Positions 57,868 to 64,000 of a stretch of DNA of 64,000 nt are shown piece after piece. Source of the DNA: Bacteroidales bacterium. Its GTDB lineage: Bacteria > Bacteroidota > Bacteroidia > Bacteroidales > UBA932. The translations under genes and the position numbers were made by a program. Location: positions 156,869 through 220,868 of the forward strand of contig JAFRQH010000025.1 in assembly GCA_017428725.1 (NCBI GenBank), read 5' to 3'. The notes under the pieces are model-generated. The model had not been told where the DNA came from. It worked only from the letters and a program-made list of their open reading frames with translations, and did not search any database. Position 1 is the first letter of the stretch, and each line of letters begins with the position of its first letter.

Positions 57868-58680
57868 ATGAGAAATATGGACAGAAAGTCTTTTATCCGT
57901 TTCGCCACGGTAATCTTTGCCATGGCCCTGGTAATGGCAGGGTGTAAGGCTGCAGGTGACAACACGAAGCCGGTGGCAGGCACGATGGAAGAGCCTGTGC
58001 CATCGGACAGGATGCCCGACCGTGTCCAGCAGGCATTGACAAAGGCGATGAAATACCACTGCCACGATCTGTTGAACGACAGCGTAAACGAAATATGCGT
58101 ATCGAGCATCGACGAGGTTGACCAGACCTCCACGGAGGGCTATGGCATCAACGTGACGAAAGCGTCGCAATCCACCACCTTCCCGAACATCCGCCATACT
58201 CGCGCACCGCAGGCCAGGTACAATGCCAGGACGGGCGACCTCTGGCTTACCAGTCCGGCGATGGAGGGCACGGGCGTCCGGGTAGAGTGGCTCCATCAGA
58301 TCCGCTTTGGCGACAACGACTTGGCGTATGTGAAGACAGCGGTCAACCCCTACGGCGTACAGCAAGAACTGCTACAGCGCTTGGGTTACAGCATCGAGGG
58401 TGAAACCATCTCGCTCTATGATGGAAACAAGCTGTTGGCGACTGTCACCAATTCCGTCAAGGACATGGGTGGCTTCGATGACGGACAGCCGTTATGGATC
58501 GGTGAGCAGCTGTACTATGATGTCAGCAGCGGTGATCCCAAAGTCATCTTCACCCCTGGTGTGAAATATACGACAGGTCTTGTGCTGATATACGAGGATA
58601 TGCCGGAGCTGTCGGCTCCCGTCACGGTTGATGAAAACGGATTGTTCACCATCCACGAAATCACAGTGGTTTCAAAGTGA
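57868..58680 (+). CDS. Lipoprotein of unknown function
   Basis: A 270-residue lipoprotein (lipobox MAGC near residue 26). It is probably all-beta with no catalytic motif I recognise; the segment RLGYSIEGETISLYDGNKLLATVTNS suggests a beta-sandwich. It sits 5 bases after the small lipoprotein and is likely translated from the same mRNA. The 97 bases after it hold no feature I can identify. Confidence 0.7.
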   Translation: MRNMDRKSFIRFATVIFAMALVMAGCKAAGDNTKPVAGTMEEPVPSDRMPDRVQQALTKAMKYHCHDLLNDSVNEICVSSIDEVDQTSTEGYGINVTKASQSTTFPNIRHTRAPQARYNARTGDLWLTSPAMEGTGVRVEWLHQIRFGDNDLAYVKTAVNPYGVQQELLQRLGYSIEGETISLYDGNKLLATVTNSVKDMGGFDDGQPLWIGEQLYYDVSSGDPKVIFTPGVKYTTGLVLIYEDMPELSAPVTVDENGLFTIHEITVVSK

Positions 58681-58777
58681 TAAGTTGTTGATCCGATCAT
58701 GCAAATAGGAGGACGTTAGGGGAGAAGACCGATGAATGGGGTCATCCCGAAACAGAAAGTGTAAACAAGTATAACGT

Positions 58778-59935
58778 ATGAAGATCAGACATGAAAGACC
58801 GGAAGATTTCCGTGCGGTTGAGAGCCTCACGCGCGATGCTTTCTGGAATGTATATCGTCCCGGATGTACGGAACACTTCGTGCTTCATTGTTACAGGGAC
58901 AATCCTGACTTTATCCCTGAACTGGACTTTGTGCTGGAGGAGAATGGCCGCTTGATGGGCCACGTGATGTTCTCAAAAGCAGCATTGGTGCTGCCTGATG
59001 GCACGCGCAAGCCATCCTGGACATTCGGCCCCATCTGCATCCATCCCGACTTTAAACGCAAAGGATACGGTCTCAGACTGTTGAGTTATGCGCTGGATAA
59101 GGCGCGTGAAATGGGGGTCGGGTTCCTTTGTATGGAAGGGAATGTCGACTTCTACAGGCATGCCGGATTCTCGCTGGCAAGCGGCTTCGGCATCCACTAC
59201 CACGACTTCCCGAAAGATGATCCGGTTCCCTTCTTCCTGGCCCGGGAACTGGTCCCCGGCTGGCTGAAGGCAAATGGCATAGAAGAAGCTACGTATTGTC
59301 CTCCCAAGGGGTATTTCGTCGCCGATGAGAGTCCGGAGGAATTTGAAGCATTCGATGCCACCTTCCCGGCAAAGGAGAAAATGCGCCTCCCAGGGCAGCT
59401 CTTTTACGATGGAGTGATGGAAACCGGCCGTATCATCCTCCGGCCCTGGCGGGACAGCGACGCTCCCGCGTTGTATAAGTGGGCGTCGGATCCTGATGTG
59501 GGCCCGCGTGCCGGATGGGCCCCGCACCAGTCCGTAGAAGAGAGCCTGGAGGTCATCCGGACGGTCTTTAACGACGCCACCAATACCTGGGCCATCGAAC
59601 TTAAAGAGGCAGGGGTCGTTATCGGCGCGATGGGTTATGGCCCATCGTGCAATTGCAATCTGCCGGCCCGGGGCGGAGAGCCTATTGTCGGGTATTGGAT
59701 TGCGAAACCCTATTGGAACAAAGGTATTTGCACCGAAGCGCTGGGGTTGATGATCGAGCATATCCGGTGTATGACCGATATCAAATCCCTTATTTCCGGA
59801 CATTTCATCGACAACCCGGCCAGCGGGCGCGTAATGGAGAAATGCGGCTTCATCCCCACCGGAGAAACCGTCATTGACGAAACGCAGTATCAAGGTGCCG
59901 ACCGGCCCATAAGGGTGCTCCGCTTAAAACTGTAA
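58778..59935 (+). CDS. Double GNAT acetyltransferase
   Basis: A 385-residue fusion of two GNAT domains. The first (1 to about 165) has GPICIHPDFKRKGYGLRLLSYAL and is YhbS-like. The second (about 210-385) has YWIAKPYWNKGICTEALGLMIEHIR and ASGRVMEKCGFIP and is RimJ-like. The connecting region FVADESPEEFEAFDATFPAKEKMRLPG is continuous, with no stop or frame slip. The substrates are unknown. The flavodoxin reductase follows after 46 bases. Confidence 0.88.
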   Translation: MKIRHERPEDFRAVESLTRDAFWNVYRPGCTEHFVLHCYRDNPDFIPELDFVLEENGRLMGHVMFSKAALVLPDGTRKPSWTFGPICIHPDFKRKGYGLRLLSYALDKAREMGVGFLCMEGNVDFYRHAGFSLASGFGIHYHDFPKDDPVPFFLARELVPGWLKANGIEEATYCPPKGYFVADESPEEFEAFDATFPAKEKMRLPGQLFYDGVMETGRIILRPWRDSDAPALYKWASDPDVGPRAGWAPHQSVEESLEVIRTVFNDATNTWAIELKEAGVVIGAMGYGPSCNCNLPARGGEPIVGYWIAKPYWNKGICTEALGLMIEHIRCMTDIKSLISGHFIDNPASGRVMEKCGFIPTGETVIDETQYQGADRPIRVLRLKL

Positions 59936-59981
59936 TTGACATGGACAGGCTTACGGCCATCCGAAATAACAAACGCAGCTT

Positions 59982-60647
59982 ATGAAAGCACTCTTTATCA
60001 ACGGAAGTCCCCGCAAGAACGGGAACACGGCACAACTCCTCAAGAAAGCCATGGAGGGTGCAAAAGAAGCCGGCGCCGAAGTGGAATTCATCAATCTGTA
60101 CGACCGCAGCCTCAATTACAAAGGTTGTATGAGCTGCTTCGCCTGCAAGGTCAAAGGCGGGCGCAAGGGAATCTGCTCCTTCAAGGACGACCTGCAACCC
60201 ATTTTGGAGAAAGCGATGGAGGCCGATGTCCTGATGTGCGGCTCACCGGTCTACACGGCTTATCCTACGGCGAATCTCCGGGCTTTTATGGAGCGTCTGA
60301 TATTCCCGGCAGTCAACTATTCGGATTTCCGGCATCCTCTCGTCAACAAGCCCAAGGTTTCGGCCACCATCTACACGATGAATTGCCCGAACAAGATGAT
60401 GTATAGGGCGAATGACTACCATATCACCATGGACGTCAACGCCTCCCAGCTGGGGATGTTCGGCCCCACAGAGCTGATGCTTTCCTACGATACTTATCAG
60501 TTCAACGACTACAGTCGCTATGATGCGGCGCAGATCGATGCTGGCCATAAAGCCGAAGTCCATGAAAAACGATTCCCGAAGGACCTGGAGCAGGCTTATG
60601 CCTTAGGCTGCAGGTTATGCGAAAGGGCGAAGGAAATGATTGGTTAA
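59982..60647 (+). CDS. NADPH-dependent FMN reductase/flavodoxin-like iron-sulfur flavoprotein
   Basis: A 221-residue flavoprotein. The phosphate loop FINGSPRKNGNTAQLLKKA, a Cys group YKGCMSCFACKVKGGRKGICSF and GSPVYTAYPTANLRAFMERL match the NAD(P)H-dependent oxidoreductase/iron-sulfur flavoprotein branch. The Cys spacing C-x2-C-x2-C followed by a distant C could hold a [4Fe-4S] cluster. It may serve detoxifying reduction of quinones or similar molecules. Confidence 0.85.
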   Translation: MKALFINGSPRKNGNTAQLLKKAMEGAKEAGAEVEFINLYDRSLNYKGCMSCFACKVKGGRKGICSFKDDLQPILEKAMEADVLMCGSPVYTAYPTANLRAFMERLIFPAVNYSDFRHPLVNKPKVSATIYTMNCPNKMMYRANDYHITMDVNASQLGMFGPTELMLSYDTYQFNDYSRYDAAQIDAGHKAEVHEKRFPKDLEQAYALGCRLCERAKEMIG

Positions 60648-60652
60648 ACAAT

Positions 60653-60672
60653 CGCAATAAATGGGGATTGCG
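60653..60672. promoter_or_regulatory. Dyad CGCAAT-N8-ATTGCG, probable TetR operator
   Basis: Perfect 6-base arms; extended by one mismatch to 8-base arms. The right arm coincides with the ATTG used as the -33 of the TetR promoter, so binding would block transcription. Confidence 0.5.
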
Positions 60673-60698
60673 GTGATTATGGAAAGAGCGTATCTTTG
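60667..60698 (+). promoter_or_regulatory. TetR gene promoter
   Basis: ATTG (60667-60670), a 20-base spacer and TATCTTTG (60691-60698), with the ATG 26 bases downstream. Confidence 0.6.
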
Positions 60699-60724
60699 CA
60701 CAGGAAAAAGGAACAGTGTTCCCT

Positions 60725-61336
60725 ATGCAGACGCTCAAGACAGATACGCGCAAACGGATTCTCAATGTCTCGAAGAGGCTCTTCCTGAAGAAGGGCTTCC
60801 GGGAGACGACCACGCGGGACATTGCCCGTGAGGCGGGAATCAACCTGAGCAACCTATATCACTATTTCGCCTCCAAGGACGAGTTGTTCTGCCAGTTGCT
60901 GAAACCGGCGACGAATACGCTGGAGGCCATGTTGAACGAACACCATGGAATCAAGGGCGTTGACATCCTCAGCATGCAGGAGGAAGGATATGTGGAAGCA
61001 ACGCTGGAAGAGTACATGGACGCAATCCGCAAATACCGGAATCTCTTGAAACTCCTGCTCTTCAAATCCCAGGGATCATCCCTGGAAGGATATAAGGAAT
61101 ACTACGTAGAGAAGGCCACGCGGCTGGTCCTTGACTGGTTGAGGGCCATGAAAACGAAGCATCCTGAGATCAACACGGATGTGTCCGGTTTTTTCGTTCA
61201 CCTGAACAACGTATGGATGTTCACCCTGCTGGAAGAGGTCCTGATGCACGACCTGACGGAAGAGGAGGTCCGGTCGGTCATGTCGGACTACATCCAATTC
61301 GAGGTCATAGGATGGAGAAAGATGATACAGATTTGA
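60725..61336 (+). CDS. TetR-family transcriptional regulator
   Basis: A 203-residue regulator. The helix-turn-helix is TTRDIAREAGINLSNLYHYFASKDEL near residues 25-50, preceded by RILNVSKRLFLKKGFRE; the C-terminal ligand domain is diverse. A GTG 3 codons upstream is possible, but the ATG at 60725 is preferred. It precedes the ABC exporter pair, which it probably represses. It is followed at once by a terminator overlapping its stop, so the exporter needs its own promoter. Confidence 0.9.
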   Translation: MQTLKTDTRKRILNVSKRLFLKKGFRETTTRDIAREAGINLSNLYHYFASKDELFCQLLKPATNTLEAMLNEHHGIKGVDILSMQEEGYVEATLEEYMDAIRKYRNLLKLLLFKSQGSSLEGYKEYYVEKATRLVLDWLRAMKTKHPEINTDVSGFFVHLNNVWMFTLLEEVLMHDLTEEEVRSVMSDYIQFEVIGWRKMIQI

Positions 61337-61364
61337 CGGTCGCCACGGAGGCGGCCGTTTTTTT
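61336..61364 (+). terminator. Rho-independent terminator overlapping the TetR stop
   Basis: ACGGTCGCC pairs with GGCGGCCGT (one G-U) over a 5-base loop and runs into TTTTTTT. It begins at the last base of the TetR TGA. Confidence 0.8.
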
Positions 61365-61404
61365 GGGAACAAAATGAAACATTGTTCACTATTGCAACGG
61401 ATAT

Positions 61405-63165
61405 ATGGATAAGAAGAAACCGATTCTGCAACCGCTCCTCGCATACGCGGGGAAGAGAAAGGTGCTGACCTACCTGTCAATGGTCATCTCGGGCGTAAGC
61501 CAGTTGCTCGCCCTGGTCCCTTTCCTCTACATCTGGGCCATCCTGCGGGATGTGATCGCCGGAGATTACAGCCGTATCGCCCATTACGGCTGGCTGGCCG
61601 TGGCCTTTGCCATCGCCACGATCGTCGTGTATTTCGGAGCCCTGATGTGTTCGCACCTGGCGGCTTTCAGGATCGCCGCCAATATGCGCAAGGCGCTGAT
61701 GCGGCATATCATGACATTGCCGATAGGCTTCCTGGACACGCTGGGAAGCGGCAAGGTACGCAAATGGGTGCAGGAATCCACCCAATCCACGGAGACCTAC
61801 CTGGCTCACCAGCTTCCGGACAAGGCCGGCATGTACGCCACGGTGGCCGGACTGGCCGTCCTGATGTTCCTGTTCGACTGGCGGATGGGGCTGCTGTGCC
61901 TGGGTACGGTCCTGATGGCCATCATCGTGATGGTCTCCCTGATGACGGGCCCGACGCTCCGCAGGAAGCTGGGGGAATACAACAAGGCGCTGGATGCCAT
62001 GGCGGGCGAGGCCGTCGAATATGTCCGCGGCATCCCCGTGGTGAAGACCTTCGGCCAGTCGGTCTTCTCCTTCAAGCGTTTCAAAGAATCCATCGACCAA
62101 TACAAGCAATGGGTGATCGCCTATACGATCGATCTGCGGCGACCGATGACCTTGTATACGACGCTCGTCAATGCCTCCTTTGCGGTACTCATCGCGCTGA
62201 CACTAGTTGTTGTGAAGAACGGGACTTATTCGCCTGAGTTCCTGCTGAACCTGTTGTATTACATCATCGTCACCCCGGCCATCGCCGTCACGCTGAACCG
62301 GATCATGTTCGCCAGCGAGAACGAGATGATCGTGGCCGAGGCGCTGGACAAGACGGGACGGATCCTGGCGATTGATCCGCTCGCGGATCCTTCGGATGCC
62401 ACGTTGCCGGAGGACAATGAGATTCAGCTCAAGGATGTCCGCTTCCGCTATCCGGAGGCCGAACGCTTTGCGGTGGACGGTGTCTCGCTGGGCATCAAGC
62501 CGGGACAGAAAATCGCCTTCGTGGGCCCTTCCGGTGGCGGAAAGACCACGACGGCCAGCCTCATCGCCCGTTTCTTTGACGTGACGGAAGGGACCATCAC
62601 CCTGGGCGGCGTGGACATCCGCCATATCCGAAAAAAGGACCTGATGAAACGTATCTCCTTTGTGTTCCAGGACAGCCGTCTGCTGAAGACGAGCATCTTC
62701 GAGAATGTCCGCCTGGGCAGGCCTGACGCCACTCGGGAAGAGGTGCTGGAGGCCTTGCATAAAGCCCAGTGCGACGATATCCTCGCCAAGCTGCCCGCGG
62801 GCATCGACACGGTCATCGGCACGCAGGGGACCTATCTCTCCGGGGGAGAGCAGCAGCGGGTGTCCATCGCCCGCGTGATGCTGAAAGGCACCCCCATCGT
62901 CATTCTGGATGAGGCTACGGCTTTTGCGGATCCGGACAACGAGACCCGTGTGCAGCGGGCCTTCACCGAGATGGCAGCCGGCGGCAAGACCATCATCATG
63001 ATCGCTCACCGACTCTCTTCCGTGACCGGAGCAGACCGCATCTTTGTGCTCGAGGAAGGACGCGTGACGGAAAGTGGCTCGCACAAGGATCTTCTGGAGA
63101 AAGGTGGCAAGTACGCCTCTATGTGGAAACAGTATGTGGAATCTGTCAAATGGAACATCAAATGA
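61405..63165 (+). CDS. ABC exporter half-transporter, first subunit
   Basis: A 586-residue type IV exporter: six membrane helices (about 20-300) then an ATPase domain with Walker A GPSGGGKTTT, signature LSGGEQQRVS, Walker B PIVILDEAT and H-loop AHRLSS. It has the pattern of heterodimeric multidrug or siderophore ABC pairs (YbtPQ/IrtAB-like) in Bacteroidetes. The Glu after Walker B is intact, so this half is catalytically competent. Coupled by ATGA to the second subunit. Confidence 0.93.
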   Translation: MDKKKPILQPLLAYAGKRKVLTYLSMVISGVSQLLALVPFLYIWAILRDVIAGDYSRIAHYGWLAVAFAIATIVVYFGALMCSHLAAFRIAANMRKALMRHIMTLPIGFLDTLGSGKVRKWVQESTQSTETYLAHQLPDKAGMYATVAGLAVLMFLFDWRMGLLCLGTVLMAIIVMVSLMTGPTLRRKLGEYNKALDAMAGEAVEYVRGIPVVKTFGQSVFSFKRFKESIDQYKQWVIAYTIDLRRPMTLYTTLVNASFAVLIALTLVVVKNGTYSPEFLLNLLYYIIVTPAIAVTLNRIMFASENEMIVAEALDKTGRILAIDPLADPSDATLPEDNEIQLKDVRFRYPEAERFAVDGVSLGIKPGQKIAFVGPSGGGKTTTASLIARFFDVTEGTITLGGVDIRHIRKKDLMKRISFVFQDSRLLKTSIFENVRLGRPDATREEVLEALHKAQCDDILAKLPAGIDTVIGTQGTYLSGGEQQRVSIARVMLKGTPIVILDEATAFADPDNETRVQRAFTEMAAGGKTIIMIAHRLSSVTGADRIFVLEEGRVTESGSHKDLLEKGGKYASMWKQYVESVKWNIK

Positions 63166-64000
63166 GCATCATAGAAACACTTCGGCATAAATATGCCCTT
63201 ACCCGGCAGGGCGCGAAAGACCTTGTGAAGTCCAGCCTCGCCAGCGCCGCGATGGATATCGTCCTCATGCTGCCGGTGGGCCTTCTGTTCTTCCTGGTGA
63301 AGGACCTGATGGAAGGCAATGCGTTGAATACCTGGGGATATGTCTGGAAAATCGGCGCCTGCCTGCTGGCCGTGGCGGTCATGGAATATGTCAAATACAA
63401 TTATCAGTTCGTCACCGTGTATCTGGAGAGCGGGCGCCGGAGGATCTCGCTGGCCGAGAAGCTGCGCCGGCTGCCGCTGTCTTTCTTTGGCAAGAAGGAC
63501 CTGGCCGACCTCACCAGCACCATCATGGCCGATGCGGCCACGATTGAAACGGGGACGTCCCATTGGGTGCCGGAACTCATCGGGTCGATGATCTCCACGA
63601 CGCTCATCGGCATCAGTCTTTTCTTCTTCGACTGGAGAATGGCGCTCGCTGCCGTCTGGGTGATCCCCATCGCCATCAGCATCGTCCTGTTTTCGTCCAA
63701 GTTCCAGAACCGCTTCAACCGCCGCAACGTGCAGGCGAAGGTGGCTCTGGCCGACAGCATCCAGGAGGGATTGGAGGCGTTCCAGGACATCCGCGCCAAC
63801 GATGCGGAGGGCAAATACCTGCAGGAGCTTTGGCCCCGCATCGACCTGGTGGAGAAGCGGGCCATCCAGGCCGAGCTGGGCGTTGCCATCTTTGTGGTGA
63901 GCGGGCAGATGGTCCTGAAGCTGGGGATTGCGACCATTGCCCTGGTCGGAGCCGTGCTGCTTTCCGCCGGAAGCCTGGATGTGCTGACATTCTTTATGTT
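63162..64000 (+). CDS. ABC exporter half-transporter, second subunit, cut by the window end
   Basis: Starts with ATG inside the first subunit's stop (ATGA) and runs open through the last base, so only about 279 residues of the membrane domain are present. Visible helices include ASAAMDIVLMLPVGLLFFLV and IGACLLAVAVMEYV, then SLAEKLRRLPLSFFGKKDLAD (the coupling-helix pattern FFGKKDLADLTS of half-transporters). It would pair with the subunit upstream as a heterodimer. The ATPase domain lies outside the window. Confidence 0.9.
   Translation, partial: MSIIETLRHKYALTRQGAKDLVKSSLASAAMDIVLMLPVGLLFFLVKDLMEGNALNTWGYVWKIGACLLAVAVMEYVKYNYQFVTVYLESGRRRISLAEKLRRLPLSFFGKKDLADLTSTIMADAATIETGTSHWVPELIGSMISTTLIGISLFFFDWRMALAAVWVIPIAISIVLFSSKFQNRFNRRNVQAKVALADSIQEGLEAFQDIRANDAEGKYLQELWPRIDLVEKRAIQAELGVAIFVVSGQMVLKLGIATIALVGAVLLSAGSLDVLTFFM

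Noticed and set aside
1..64000. CRISPR arrays, tRNA/rRNA genes, insertion sequences, integrases or plasmid functions
   Set aside because: No regular short repeats, cloverleaf-like sequences, transposase motifs or terminal inverted repeats were seen.

Overview
The window is a gene-dense stretch of a high-GC member of the Bacteroidetes, most likely an anaerobic gut- or rumen-type Bacteroidales. Evidence: many promoters have the Bacteroidetes -7 element TAnnTTTG, there is almost no Shine-Dalgarno signal, and Bacteroidetes-type protein families dominate (PCMD, DUF2490, BspA-type LRR, GH9/GH3/GH43 lipoproteins). Oxygen-sensitive enzymes (IorAB, a glycyl radical enzyme, HydE, rubredoxin, several flavodoxins) point to anaerobic life. 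The species is not identifiable from the sequence alone. I see no rRNA, tRNA, CRISPR array, insertion sequence or prophage, and no gene-free stretch longer than about 200 bases.

Layout. 1-6.9 kb: the end of an envelope protein, then an aryl-2-oxo-acid fermentation operon (iorA, iorB, two phenylacetate-CoA ligases, an ACT-domain protein) followed by a lipoprotein-form URO-D homologue. 6.9-8.5 kb: a Y-family polymerase with its small partner, on the minus strand. 8.6-15 kb: a Gfo/Idh oxidoreductase, an M15-type peptidase lipoprotein, a GH9 lipoprotein and a convergent GH3 lipoprotein. 15.2-23.6 kb: one long plus-strand run with mostly overlapping genes: orphan NMT1-type binding protein, Cache-HAMP-SpoIIE phosphatase, GH43, steroid 5-alpha-reductase-family membrane protein, OYE-family flavin reductase, SDR, PCMD surface protein, SDR. 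23.6-31 kb: DUF1846, a CE1-type esterase, a PLC/S1-P1-like protein, an M28 peptidase, a strong bidirectional terminator, then an acyltransferase-like membrane protein and two divergent sugar-isomerase-like lipoproteins. 31-40.5 kb: AlaX-like protein, HydE, a second SpoIIE phosphatase, a small unknown protein, an AlkZ-like protein, and a hydroxyproline-dehydratase-type glycyl radical enzyme with a convergent activase. 40.6-44.4 kb: an alpha/beta hydrolase, a three-gene unit (57-residue protein, radical SAM enzyme, flavodoxin), a NimA-like protein, a GNAT and rubredoxin. 44.4-49.7 kb: an AraC regulator diverging from a five-gene operon whose first four products are exported (hydrolase, flavodoxin-cyclophilin fusion, ABM monooxygenase, amidohydrolase-ABM fusion) and whose last is a cupin. 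49.8-57.3 kb: a sodium:solute symporter, DUF2490, a lipoprotein with an S33 peptidase, a DUF4234-like protein with a nitroreductase, a GreA-like factor, a second AraC regulator and a BspA-type lipoprotein. 57.4-64 kb: two small lipoproteins, a double GNAT, a flavodoxin reductase, and TetR with a two-subunit ABC exporter cut by the window end.

How the genes work together. Neighbours in the same direction are often coupled by a 4-base ATGA stop/start overlap, and three convergent pairs share their stop codons inside a TTAR tetranucleotide. Two themes stand out. One is reductive modification of a hydrophobic ring substrate: the 5-alpha-reductase-like, OYE and SDR set resembles the 5AR/5BR/HSDH gene sets known for bile-acid and steroid modification in gut Bacteroidales. 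The other is an AraC-controlled, largely extracytoplasmic flavin/ABM/amidohydrolase pathway that looks built to handle an aromatic or quinone-like compound.

Limits: all functional calls come from reading motifs by eye. Substrates are inferred, promoter calls rest on short motifs, and both end genes are incomplete.
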